Source: Psilocybe azurescens (Eukaryota; Basidiomycota; Agaricomycetes; Agaricales; Agrocybaceae). From it: a DNA stretch of 64,000 bases. The translations under genes and the position numbers were made by a program. The notes beneath the pieces are model-generated. The model made no database searches and was not told the DNA's origin. It saw only the letters and a program-made list of their open reading frames with translations. This document shows positions 51,076 through 62,167 of the stretch, in pieces; position 1 is the stretch's first letter, and each line of letters starts with the position of its first letter. The stretch covers positions 434,001-498,000 of the forward strand of contig JAJIRX010000496.1 of NCBI GenBank assembly GCA_023853785.1. Reading direction: 5' to 3'.

Positions 51076-53665
51076 TTACGAGAAAACTTGACTTAAACTG
51101 TCTCCTGACAACCCCGCAGCCTTGGACTGAGCTCGAGTAATGGGGGCAGTTTCTTGAAGGTTGAAAGCCGGAAGAGGTCTTAGGTTTGACGATCCCATAC
51201 TTCGTGTAGTAGATGGCTTGTATGTCCTGCTGTCCATGCTTACAGTGCTCCTTTTGGCCTTTGTTCCTGATTTAACATAGACGGGATCCTCGTCCTGGTC
51301 CTCGTCCCGACCGCGTTTCTCGGTCTTGGACAGGTAGTCAACGGCTTCAACATCCGAGGGCCAACTGCCGCTCGCAAGCGTACTTTCAAACAGGGATGCT
51401 ATGTGGCTGTGGTCCATTGTCTGCGGTGGGTGAATAAATGGGACTCGCTTCGACGCCTCTTCGTACGAAATGCTCTCTGAGCTCATGAGGTCGCTGATAT
51501 CTTCCTCCCGTCCGTCGACGTAGGATTGCCATGCTTTCCAAAATTTCTTGCCGCTCTTGTAGAAGTTAGTTAGAGGCGGATTGCCAGCGAGCGCAAAATT
51601 TTGACCGATATGCGTTCCTCTTGCGATGAGGGCCGATTTCCCATCCCCACCCGTTTCCAGTCCCCCGGCCTTTCCTTTATAGCTGTGGTCAAAAACAGCT
51701 TCCATTATGATCTCCAATTCAGTGATTTTGTCATGTTTCATATACCGAAGCATGTGGTAGAGAACGAGCCAAAGAAGGACTCCATGTCATCCTGAACATG
51801 ATGTACCTTGGCAGGGTTTGCAAGAAGTCCGATCGACATAAATTGCCACGTTCCCTAAGGTGAACTGAAAGTTAGTGGTCATGAATCCTGAAACTCCAGA
51901 AAGCACATACGGAACGGAAGGCAGGATGATGCCTATCTTTGTCGTCCTTTTCAACATATCGTGCGAGGTCCCAGTCGTTGAGAATACCACCTCCACCCAC
52001 CTTCAGCAATACATTCCCAGCGCTGATGTCACGATGGAGGATTCCACACTTCTCGTACGCATCTTTATGAGCTAGATCGGATATCTTCCTTTAGTAACAT
52101 CAAGCAATACTATATTAATATTTAGACACACCTAAAAACGCGTCATAAACGGCTCGCAAAAATTGTTTTGACGATTTGAATTTGTAAAGAGGAAGTCCGA
52201 TAAAATCTTCGGAGAAACGGGTATGTGCTCGCTTGACAAACTGTGCTTTCCGTGCGCCTGCATTCCATTTCTCATCTGCAAAATCCTGAGTGGTCGTAGT
52301 CTGGTACTGTCCAGGAAGGTCATCCCCACAAATTATTTGGGGTACATTGCGAACCTTTTTCTCATTGAGAAACCTGAGAATATCTGATTCTTTTTCCATG
52401 CCTGGCCCACAAGCCCGCCATGAATCCTTGACGAATACAGTTTTCCCAGAAGTGAGATCTAGAGCAGGGTAGCCGCGAGTGGCTCTTCCCGTCACAGACT
52501 GAGGGTCAGCTAAAGGTCCCCATATCAATACGTCACGGGTCTTGCGAAAATCATCAGGAGTGCGGTTGAGAGTAACATCGCAGGTGGTGCTGAGTCCATC
52601 CCGAGTGGGATCACAATTTACATCGGGGGTCTTGTTGTGATCAACCCGAGGAGGATCAGGAATTTTCACCTTGAACACGCTCCTCTCACCGCGCTTCCAT
52701 GCATATAGTTTGTCTTGTGCAAGTTTGGTCTCTTCCGGCGAGGCACGAGTCACAGTTGGATCCATGCCCCGAGCTTCATCGGAGGTGATGGAGAATCGCC
52801 ATAGAAATTCGAGAAGAAGGGGAGCATTAGCCTCGTACTGAAATTGTTCAGAGACGATCCCACCCGAGCGATCGAGACGAATAATACGGGCATATGGGCC
52901 CCCAATCCAGACCATGAAACAGTGTGTTCGATGCTGTTTAGCAGTCCAAACCCTGGCGTAACACGCAAGTTGCCCTCTGCAAAGAGCGTGCTGTTTCCCT
53001 GTATTCTCGAATTCAAAGTCCTCTGGCAATGGCTCTTTCGACTTTTTCGGGGGGTCATTGAAAGGATTGGCTTGTGCGCTGGCCGGCTTGAATTCGAAAA
53101 TCAACTCCATATCCTCATATTTCGTCGGAATGGTATTGGTGTTGACCCCGTTCTTGTAGCCGCAGACATCGGGCTTGTTCTTCATGCCCGGTACTTGCTT
53201 CAGCGTTGGATCAAAGTTTACCGACGTGTTGACAAGTTTAAATCCTGGCATCGCATGTGCCGACTCGACAAGTGCGATCTGTGTTGTACCATCCCATCAT
53301 AGTCAATCAACTGCAGCAGATTGAAAGTGGTTGAGACTCACGAAGGGATTGTACATGTCTTTCTCAGCCTTGTAATCTGCCATAGTGACAAAATGTTCCT
53401 TAGCAAAAGTAGGTTTGGGAGAAGAGACCTTTGCGGGAAGTGGAAGGAACTCGTCCATGAACTTGTTGATAGGCATTGGGCCAACCCATTGGTTCTGGAG
53501 TTCTTGCGCCATACGTCCTTGAAATTCACTAGCGTCCATAGGAGTGCCAGAATAGAATTGTTGTGATCCTTGCAAGGAGCGCTTTATCGGTGTAGAGAAG
53601 GTAACTTGGGAACGTATAACTGTTGGAGGCGGAACCTCGTCAGGAGATGTTGGAACGTTAGACAT
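51076..53665 (-). CDS. FunK1-type protein kinase
   Basis: Fungal-specific serine/threonine kinase of the FunK1 family, expanded in mushrooms, function largely unknown. Start at 53665 (MSNVPTSPDEVPPPTV). An N-terminal region with DMELIFEFKPASAQANPFND and RGQLACYARVWTAKQHRTHC, then FLWRFSITSDEARGMDPTV, VLIWGPLADPQSVTGRATRG, and the kinase core KTVFVKDSWRACGPGMEKES. The catalytic loop is CGILHRDISAGNVLLK and the DFG-equivalent reads ILNDWDLA, as usual in this family. After GTWQFMSIGLLANPAKV comes QDDMESFFWLVLYHMLRYM and a C-terminal tail ending SGDSLSQVFS at 51076. Introns are short GT/AG. The gene looks intact; a decayed relative is at 41.6-42.9 kb. Confidence 0.85.
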
Positions 53666-54531
53666 AGGGGAAAAGATAACTTACCAACGCTGAAGAACTA
53701 AATCTATTTATGCACACAGGAAGAGTGGCACTTAGCTGTGGTTCATGGACCAATACCTATTTCGTTGTCTTTGGTACCCGATAAGTCGGAGGAGAAACAA
53801 TGTAGAAGCTCTTGCGTAGTTCACTTGGTTTCGCCGCGTCCAATATTAGAAGAATGGTCTGATGTAGCGAGGCGAAGACAATGGGTGGACCAATATTTCT
53901 CGTTCAGAGTAGGATAATGAGGCAATTAGAAATTTAAGATTCAGGTAGCCACGAGGTTTGTGTGAATACGGGGTTTCAAGGTATGATTTCCAACTTCCAG
54001 ATAGAATTGTGTATCCTTAGAACAAAGAATATCAGAACTCCAGCCCTAGAATGAGGGGTTAGTATGTACTGATCGAGACAGAGAAGTAGCAAGTTGAAGT
54101 GTCGGCCACAGGGTCACATTCGCCAGTAAGTCGAGACGCGTATTTCACATCACGTGGGTAATTGATAAGGGTAGGCTATTTGGCGCATTGAAGGCCTAAT
54201 CACGCCGAAGCATCACCAAATATTGGCTGAATTTAGTCTGCACATCCAATGCTGCCCTTAATGTCGTCACACCCTGATTCTGAATCAGATGAAGAGTGTT
54301 CTGTCGGTGTGTTACATACCGAGATACGTATTTGATTGTTATTTCGAACACATCTAGACTACGCTCAGACTGCCATTGGGCGAGAAGCACAATGGAACAA
54401 TGCGAAGTCATAAATTCAAATTAGATGATAGTAGTCGCACTTCGATCACTTTCTCCATGGCCTAAATCTTTTTACTCCTGCATAATTACTTTTCACCCTA
54501 GCCGCAGCTTGTCGTGGGTGTTAAAAGCCCC
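53666..54531. other. Intergenic stretch
   Basis: 0.87 kb with no recognised gene or repeat. Upstream region of the FunK1 kinase. Confidence 0.5.
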
Positions 54532-54739
54532 CTATTGACCATAACAGTAGACCTCGTTATTGGTCCCTTGATAATATAGCTGGCCGGCAGTGAAAAGGTT
54601 CTGCTGACAGCGCCCAGCAGCACTGGCCCCTGAGGGACAGACACCATTGGGCTCGGAAGACAATGGGGAACCTAGAAAAGAGGATATAGCGCATTAATAA
54701 ACGAATGTGGATTTACTAGGATGCTGGCGTGCAACACTT
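54532..54739 (-). pseudogene. Truncated copy of the small secreted cysteine-rich gene
   Basis: Minus-strand relative of the gene at 63.4 kb. The last exon (54532-54671) gives SSEPNGVCPSGASAAGRC and ends YCYGQ at 54532; the 63.4-kb copy gives ASEPNGVCPPEASPAGCC and CYGQ. The upstream exon piece reads LRWQSWPTVIPGLSLGC, matching MTWESFPEILPGESEGC. Both copies have the intron at the same place in phase 1; here the donor is GT (GGAT|GTAAGT, about 54738). The signal peptide and first three cysteines are not seen upstream, one CC pair is RC, and a stop interrupts the frame further upstream. It is probably a truncated, non-functional copy. Confidence 0.7.
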
Positions 54740-54881
54740 ACATCCTAAGCTTAGGCCAGGTATGACAGTCGGCCACGACTGCCATCTGAGCTTTCTGACT
54801 GTAGGTAGATGCAAACTTGGCGGTTTCATTGGGAGGTCTCGATACGAGAGGCCGGTTTTTGTATAGTTCTGTTGAGTTGAG

Positions 54882-55803
54882 TCAGGACGGAATCAAGATG
54901 GCACGGTGCAATGTCGTTACCCTAGTGCAGCCGTCTTTTGGGAGACTTTCTCGGGAACCAGAGCACAAAGTGGATGTATTCGAGTCGATGTCGAGAGATT
55001 GACGAGGGGAAAGTTGAATATTCGACGATGTTGGATGATCCTCGATGTGGACGACGTCCGAATAATAGCCGCGGACAGTGTAATTGGATAAGAATGCTGG
55101 AGGATGATTCGCTTCTAGATCAGCCTGTTGACAGGTTGTAGATGGCCTGACTGAAAAAGAGGTTACTATCATGTAGTGGAACCGTAAAAGCAAAAAGGCA
55201 ATATACCTGGAAGGGACATAATCAGCCTTTCGATAGATGCCTCAACCGAAGCCTCTAGCTCAAGCGGATCCGTCGTAATTTCGTCATTTTTCGCGTGTTT
55301 GACGCGTTCTTTTGCTTGGATATCATCTAGTAAAGAGAGAAATGAGCCCCTATCAACGCGATGTAAAGCCAAAGGAACCCTACCCTCAAGATAACACTGC
55401 ATGCGTGGATTTCTTTCGACAACCAAAAAAGGCGCCAGGTCCTAGTCCAGCCCTTTAGATTCTGAAGAGGGCTATTGGAAGATGGCATAGTGCCAAGCAT
55501 CAACAACGCAAGTTTGTGTTCCATTCTACGAAATCGTCGTTAAAACCGGTTAACGTCCGAAGTAGCGGCCAAACATGAATGATGGAAGTGGTCACACCTA
55601 TTGACATGTAGATGCAATTGATGTTCATGGCGAATTGAGAGAATAGGGGAAATGCTTTCGAGATACGATCGAATATGATCCATTCCTTCTGCAGCAGAGA
55701 GCCATTGTCCTGTGCTAGGATCAAAGTGATAGACGAATGCAATAATGGAAAAGAGGAGCCCGAACATCGATATCACAGTCAATGCGAAGTTGATTGGATC
55801 CAT
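54882..55803 (-). CDS. Uncharacterised protein with hydrophobic N-terminus
   Basis: Start taken at the Met of MDPINFALTVISMFGLLFSI (55803); an upstream Met at 55824 is possible. An N-terminal hydrophobic stretch is followed by AFVYHFDPSTGQWLSAAEGM, then a helical region LFSQFAMNINCIY, LLRTLTGFNDDFVEWNTNL and GWTRTWRLF, and VVERNPRMQCYLEGRVPLAL. A last exon after an intron near 55140-55205 ends at the stop 54882. I do not recognise a family; the general layout resembles orphan Agaricomycete proteins. The frame appears to be lost by one base at three places: plus-strand G4 at 55646-55649, near 55505, and near 55425. In the absence of a known homologue these could be real decay. Adjacent to the truncated cysteine-rich copy. 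Confidence 0.45.
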
Positions 55804-55824
55804 CCCGAGAATAGTAGCGTCCAT

Positions 55825-57039
55825 AGCAATGACGAGTCCTGCTCGGCGTGTAAACGGAGTTTGGGGAGTGTAGGTATGACTATGTTGTACATTTGGTGCT
55901 AGGCTTTTTGACTCTCCAGTGCAGAGAGAACATGCGTTTAGACTTGGTGTCACAGTGTGCACTGTCCGACATATTCACGAGCAATTGATCATAGTAAAAT
56001 TAGTGGGCACTTCGTGAAGCACTTTAGTGGTGTTGTTGGAACGATGTAGATGTTCTGCGTTTGATAGCACTTCGAATGGTATTCAAATGATGATCGTGAG
56101 TCAGGGCTATAGCCTATGTCGCGGCCCACATGCTTATTCAAGAGCATTTGGTAGTATTAGTGTGCACTTCGGAGAGCATCTTGTGGTGTTGTTGGAACGA
56201 TGTAGATGGTCTAATTTTGTGGGCACTATGAAAAGCATTTCAACGTTGTTGTTGGAAACGATGTAGTCGGTCGGTCTGTATTTTCGAATGATGATCGTGA
56301 GTCAGAGCGGGATGGTGGTCACTGGCAAAGAGATGGCGCTGCTGATCACGCGTGGAGATTTCTTGCCAAGGTGTGTCCCGAAGAGGAGATTTCTTCCCTT
56401 TTTGAACACGTCGAAGTTGAAGCCGGCTCGGCTTGTCTTGAATCATGACCAAGAGGTGTCAGATCCACCGATCGCGACCATATCTCCCACGGGGGTGGGT
56501 ACTACCCACCCCCAAAAAGGGATGGCCACATAAGCAAGGCAGGCGAACGGCAAGCCTCAAAGTTGGAAGCTTCGGCAAGTTCGGCATTTAGTGCAGAATC
56601 AACAAGCGACACGAGAGATTCTTTTGACTCTTGACTCCTGTCGCCTCTGACGGTCGGACGCGTATTTCCAATCGCGTCCACACCAACATATCCTTTATAT
56701 CATGGCAAGCTGATGATGTACATAGTGTATCACATGTCCTATATCAATCTGTTTTATCACCTTCGTTTTGTCAAAACTTGAGTACTGCTTCGTCTGTTAA
56801 CTTCATTCAGATATCTTCTTGCTTCTCAGATCAAACTACTGCACAATGCTGATGTCTTTCTTTGAGACATTATCCTTGATTCTGACCTCTGGTTTGCTGT
56901 AGCCTGTTTCAGCCATGACTTTTTGGGTGGAACTTGTAATGAAATCCCTTGGGTTGCATTTACAGACCCGATACTTACATATATGTGACTTCAAACTTTA
57001 AAAACCTGTTGTTTTGCGTTCAAAACGAGAGTCTTAGAG
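55825..57039. other. Repeat-bearing intergenic stretch
   Basis: Contains three copies of a ~55-bp unit (listed separately) and one arm of an inverted duplication near 56450. No recognised gene. Confidence 0.5.
56001..56272. repeat. Imperfect 55-bp repeat, three units
   Basis: Units at about 56001-56055, 56158-56212 and 56219-56272 share GTGGGCACT or a close variant, then GAAGCA/GAGCAT-like bases, then GTTGTTGGAACGATGTAG. A spacer of about 100 bases separates units 1 and 2. The motif AATGATGATCGTGAGTCAG occurs at 56086-56104 and again at 56287-56305. No function inferred. Confidence 0.7.
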
Positions 57040-58209
57040 TTACCACAGTTGCGACGTAGCGGAGTTGGTTGAAATTTGATGGCAATAGGCTACGCCGTTG
57101 GAATGCCGACTCTCGGAAATGACCGGTTGTGCTTTGCCATGGTTGAATCTGACGGCCGCGATCGGTGGATCTGACACCTCTTGATCATGACCATGACCAA
57201 TCCTCGACGTCAACATCGCCACAACATGATGTTTGATAAAGCCCCTAAGTACAATGCCTAAGTACTCCCTATTCCCGACTCGCTTATTTGATTGTTCACA
57301 AACCCAATTTCCTGATGATAAGTACTTCAAAAGACGCGTACGTTTTTGGTATGTTCTGGCACTTAACTCGAAGAACAGAAGTAAATAATACCAATTGATG
57401 CTTACTTTCTTAAGGGTCTGTTCGGTATCCATTATTCAGTGTATATATGAAGAATGCATATAGCTTTGATGGCTACCAGATTATTCGGACCAAGTCGTCA
57501 CAGGTGGTCACGACCGATTAGATCCGCCTGGATGCCCATCAATACTTATCTCGTGCGAAACGTCACCACCAACTTGAACAGTGGCCAAATTGGCCGGCGA
57601 AAAAATTGTAGGTAGTACCCAAGAAATTTGAAAATTTTACCATACAACATCCACAGATTTAAAGAAAAAATAAGCTAAAAAGCGAATCAAGCAATTAATT
57701 AGTACATTGTCGCACCACACAGAATCTCAGAGTTGCTTAGCAGTTTGATAAGTGATTAGATAACAAATATACCTAATTTGGAGGTATTATGTCAGTCAGC
57801 CAAATTCGGGTGGCCAAAAATGTTCAACTCAGTCAGTTTTTGACCAATAGAAAAATGGTCTCGTAGTTTTGATCCTCTCATGAATCTGCGCCAAATGGCT
57901 AGACCAATAAGGATTTTATGAAACTATGACTGTGCTACACCCGTTGGTCACAACTTGGTGGTGATTAAGCATTTCGTACCATAAGGCATATAATGTAGTA
58001 AAAATACCAATAACACTGATAATACATTAATATGCCGCAGCTAATACGTGGGAGGAAGGGTGCTCGCAATGATAAGATGCCTAGAGATTAACTGATAAGG
58101 CGTGCGTGACAGTGCTACTCGATTAGGCAACCGTCGGAGTAATCCAGTTGCCATCAAATCTATATACACTTTCATATTCAACGCGAATAATGGATACCGA
58201 ACAGACCCT
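56450..58209. repeat. Inverted-duplication cluster around an orphan gene
   Basis: Two inverted pairs. Pair 1: 27 identical bases at 56450-56476 (+) and 57157-57183 (-), coding HDQEVSDPPIA in both. Pair 2: 25 identical bases at 57413-57437 (-) and 58185-58209 (+), coding MDTEQTL in both; similarity continues about 50 bases upstream (GCCATCAAA...CTATAT). So the orphan gene at 57040-57432 has a 3' fragment on its left and a 5' fragment on its right, each inverted relative to it. Confidence 0.7.
57040..57432 (-). CDS. Orphan gene (MDTEQTLK family)
   Basis: A 130-codon minus-strand frame starting MDTEQTLKKVSINWY. A GTAAGC after MDTEQTLKK suggests a first intron ending near 57310, which would join the start to NWVCEQSNKRVGNREYL. 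It continues HHVVAMLTSRIGHGHDQEVS and ends SATSQLW. No family is recognised. Its 5' part and middle are each duplicated nearby in the opposite orientation, which argues that it was a real unit, but function and expression are unknown. Confidence 0.35.
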   Translation of the reverse strand: MDTEQTLKKVSINWYYLLLFFELSARTYQKRTRLLKYLSSGNWVCEQSNKRVGNREYLGIVLRGFIKHHVVAMLTSRIGHGHDQEVSDPPIAAVRFNHGKAQPVISESRHSNGVAYCHQISTNSATSQLW

Positions 58210-58390
58210 AAAGTCTACGATACCAAGGAAAGTTAACACCGGGGCCGGAGCTCAACTGCCTCGATGTGAATGCGAGGCCGGATCCTGGGTCACGGAACTC
58301 GGTGAACAGTCCATGGATTCTCTGGAATGTCGGTCGCTATGTCTTGCAAATACATGTGCGGACATCATTGGCTTAATCTCGGTCAATTGA
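58190..58390 (+). CDS. Second MDTEQTLK-start frame
   Basis: Starts MDTEQTLKSTIPRKVN, has four to five cysteines (CECEAGSW, CRSLCLANTC), and stops at 58390. The first eight codons and upstream sequence copy the orphan gene at 57432. After that the two differ, so it may be a recombined 5' fragment. No family recognised. Confidence 0.3.
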   Translation: MDTEQTLKSTIPRKVNTGAGAQLPRCECEAGSWVTELGEQSMDSLECRSLCLANTCADIIGLISVN

Positions 58391-60591
58391 GAAAACAAAT
58401 CAGTGTCAGCGGTAAGAGGTCTCAACGATGTCAGAGCGTGCGGCCGCCGGCGGACGAGGTTCCCGCCAGGTCGCGACTCGTGGCGAGCTGGACAGCATGT
58501 TTTCGATATTAATTAATACACAACACTCGGCGCGAAGTTACCCTGAGCTTAACGCCGCTATTATCGCATGCCAGTACGGACTCCTATTGTGATGATTTTA
58601 TATTTGGACCCAGATGCATAGAGCCGCGAAGTCGACACGAAATCGTGCAGAATTGGAAGATCGTTGTTCAGTGTTTGCTGTAATTTTGACGAACGCAAGA
58701 CCAAGAACATGATAGACAGCAAAGCGCAATGTAATTGTGATTGCTTCCAGAAGTCAATAACCAAAAGTAAATACACAGAGAGAAAGTCTAGTAGCCCAGC
58801 TTGATCTGCTGGCTAATTATGGTAGTATAATAATGCAAAGTAGAAGAGGAAAAAAGGAAAAAAAAAGGAATAACACCCGATGAGAACTCAGTGGCCCGGG
58901 AACTGGCCCCTAACCAGGACGCTCCGAATTGTAAGTAGTCGTGTGTGAAATCGTGTGCCGTGAATCATGAGAGCTTCGGGATTCGATTTGATGGTACAGA
59001 CAGCTTGACCGTTGACGAAAGATCACCAGTAGACCCTTCGGTCGATGGTGCGGCGGCGGTCTATGCTCGGACGAGTATATGAAATGGTGCGTCGGACGCG
59101 GGTAACGGTTGGGTACCTAGGGTAAACGAGGCAAGAGTCAACGGAGCTCTAGCAAGTACGATGATAACGAAGATCAAACTGACCATGCATTGTAAAGTTC
59201 CCCGTCGAGTTGAACTTCGATGATTTGGCGGCCCTAGGACGACAATAAGCACACCTGAATGAAGGAAAGCCGGTGCGTGGCCAGTGTATACGTAGAGAGT
59301 AGACGTACAGCGTAGTCAATATGTGATCCAATGACTAGTCCTTCTGTCCTTCCTTTGATTCCATGACGTACGGCAACGATATCTCCTGGCTATTGTGCGT
59401 ATATGCGTCGAGTATACGATGAAACGTGGTCAACCATAGTAGGGGAGCGCAGCAGGACGGATAGACGGGATTCATGAGCGACGCCGTATAGTCATGAGCG
59501 AGGAATATGACACTTACAGCAATGAGGGATTCTTCAGTAATTGTCGACATAATGAGTGAGATGATACGGACGAGCTTTACGGTAGAGGTGGTGACTGTCA
59601 ACGCAGAAATTATTCAGTAAGCCTTGCTTCTATACATCCATAGCGTCCTCCGACATTGCCCATTGGGTATCACGGCAATTGCCAAACATGGAGGCCGATA
59701 ACTTGTAAAGTCAATGACGATCATACTCACACAAATGGCGGCCTGCAAACTTGAGTCTTGAAGATAGCGAGGGACTCTGAGGAAGTCCTGATTCGAATTG
59801 TCTGTGAGAAGGAGGAGATCTGGGAAAAGTTTGCAGTGATTTATAGCATGCGAGTCTAGCCTGAGATTAGATGACGCCTGTTCAATGAATTTTGCAGGCT
59901 GCGAAAGGTGAGGCGCGCCTCGAGGCAAAAGCTCATCGTGTCGAACCCCTGACCGCTTGTTCTCACCATCAATTACCGCGCATGACCACTGTTCGGCTCG
60001 GTGGTCCAGGTCATTGTCGCCATCGGCGAGATAATCAACAACTATAACATAGAATGTTCAACTCTAAATGCACTGCAAATCATGTACATTGTAGTTCAAA
60101 AGGCATCTACTAAATTTATCACAATCGAGTCATTGACGATCATGTTCTTGTCTGTTTTTGCCAGTCATTTCGTTTTGTCGGGCATGCGCGCATCGCCACC
60201 TGACACGAGGTTTCCAGCCAGGATGCTTGCCTCCAGTCGCGTTTTCGGAAAGGGTTGATACACGTATCACGATTCAGATTAAATATTCTGTTTCATTCGA
60301 GAACATATGGATCAAAACGGCACCGCAGTCCCGATATCGAATCTCAAAGGCCAAAGATCAGCGAGTTGGACAATTAAATGGGCAAAAACAAGTCTCTGAC
60401 GAGTTAGCTCCGTCATAGTGCTGGTCGGGAACGATAGCGAGGGGGAATGCCATGTGGAAAACACTTTCGTGACTTTCGTGAGAATAGGATATCGTCGAGG
60501 AAGAGGAAAGTCAAAACCACGTTCCGCTGAGGAACTGTGTTTGTGGTGCTCGGGTGTTCGGACGGAGAAATTGTAACGGGATGTAATGACA
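58391..60591. other. Gene-poor stretch
   Basis: 2.2 kb. Minus-strand frames at 59061-59252, 59335-59601 and 59614-59928 have hydrophobic segments and could be exons of one membrane protein (for example TTSTVKLVRIISLIMST), but I could not join them or recognise a family. Nothing else supported. Confidence 0.4.
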
Positions 60592-62167
60592 TCATACACC
60601 GACGCCGAACCATCGTCGAAAGAGTACACGAAGCCATTGAATAAATGGTATAATCCCCAGGATATAGGCGTTAGAGACTTTCTCAACTTGAGAGCCACCT
60701 GAGGACCCGCTGACTTCGCTGCCACCACTGCTGTCGTTGAGACCAAGCTTCGCGTCTTTGGCGCGTTCTTCTATGGCGCGCAAAATATCTGGGGCGCATT
60801 CGGCGTAAAGTTTACCGATCTCAGCGTCCCGAGTATAGTACGAGCGACGAACGGCATACGGGGCCATTCCATTGTACTTGCGAACAGTCGAGTTGAGTTG
60901 GGCGACTGCTGTCTCATGATAACTTTTCTCTTTCGCGATCCATTCGGGGTCTCGATAGTCCTGGATGTCTTGTAGTGTGAGCCGATATAAAAGCTCTGGG
61001 GGTGTTCCATTGCGAGGCCTCGTGTGGCTCGACGGATCCATGACTGACGTAATATTTCTCGGAAAGTGTTTACAGCATTTTCCAACTCTATACGTCAATA
61101 AGAAACCAGCTAACGCTATGATTTAAAACTGGATTCGTACCTATTTGTAGTTCGACCCATGGCGGAGCTGCACCGTTCTTTTGGACGATTCGATTCATCA
61201 GGAATTCCTCTCGTGCAATGAAGGGATTGAACTCTGCCGGAGAGCGAGCCAGAGGTTTGCCTCGTCCCTGGACTGAATTAAACACTCCAGCCTTTCGGGC
61301 TTTCTGAAGCGGCAGGTTAGACGTAACGCGTAGGACAGTAGCTATGAAAGAACGCACCTCTATCTTGTCCTCTACCAAGCTATTCCATCCTTTGAGACTA
61401 GTGGGATTTAAACGTCCAGCTCTAGAGCCGCTAGTGTTTCTTATGCCCAATCGATAGTCCAAGGTAGACTCCCGGGCCTCCGAAAGTTTAGTAGCCTGTT
61501 GCGTTCGCTTGATCTTCACCCTCTCAAGCCGACGTGCCTTCTCGTCTAGTGGTACAGATACTATCGATGGCTTCGAAGATATCATTATCGGCATTTGTGC
61601 GAGCTTGATTGCAGCAGTATCGTGTTTTGGTGCTTTGAACTCGGTATGCCATGGCTCATGTCCTTCGCTGGACGGTAGCAGAGGTTCCGAAGCCCACGAC
61701 CCACTCGTAGGCGTCAACTTAACCATAGGCAACGGCGCTACATTATGACCCAAGTTTTCGAACGACCCACCGATGCTACCGGACGTAAGCTTCGGAGGGG
61801 TCTGCTTCAACTTCTGCTCCGCCGTCTGAATGGTTCCCGTACGAAGAGGCTTATATTTATCCACCAGCATACGAAGCACTGCGTCTTTGATACTTTCATC
61901 GCCAGTCCAGTTTTCATGCTCTTGTTCTAGGTGGGATAGTTTGGATTTGGATGATTTGGTTGCGTCCGACATGGCAGTCTCTTCTGCTTCCTCTTTCTCT
62001 GCATCTGCGAAGAGCTTTGCGCTACCGCTGGGTCGCGATGTAGAGCCTGAGATGTGATTTTTCGTATTCGCAAGTTGTAGACATGAGTGTAGGCGTTTTG
62101 AGATGGGATGCGCCTGATAAGAGGGAAGTCGATGTGTGGTTCGAAGGCTCAGACAAATTGGTTGCAT
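60592..62167 (-). CDS. DUF1992/DNAJC28-like mitochondrial protein
   Basis: Contains the DUF1992 domain found in DnaJ homologue subfamily C member 28; such fungal proteins are usually mitochondrial. Start at 62167; the N-terminus (RTTHRLPSYQAHPISKRLHS) is Arg/Ser-rich like a presequence. Exon 1 ends VEDKIE at 61358; intron 61304-61357; exon 2 KARKAGVFNSVQGRGKPLAR, NPFIAREEFLMNRIVQKNG, AAPPWVELQ; a further intron; exon 3 ELENAVNTFREILRQSWIRR, then LLYRLTLQDIQDYRDPEW, YNGMAPYAVRRSYYTRD and DILRAIEERAKDAKLG. The frame shifts by one base in G5 (plus, 60998-61002) within MEHPPELLYR; one more base restores the family sequence. The end (60592) is provisional: the last residues (LGIIPFIQWLRVLFRRWFG) may belong to an unspliced intron. 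Exact biochemical role unknown. Confidence 0.82.

Noticed and set aside
58420..60250. Similarity between 58.43-58.51 kb and 60.18-60.25 kb
   Set aside because: Only short GC-rich matches (GACGAGGTT/ACGAGGTTT, CCAGG) were seen; too weak to call a repeat.
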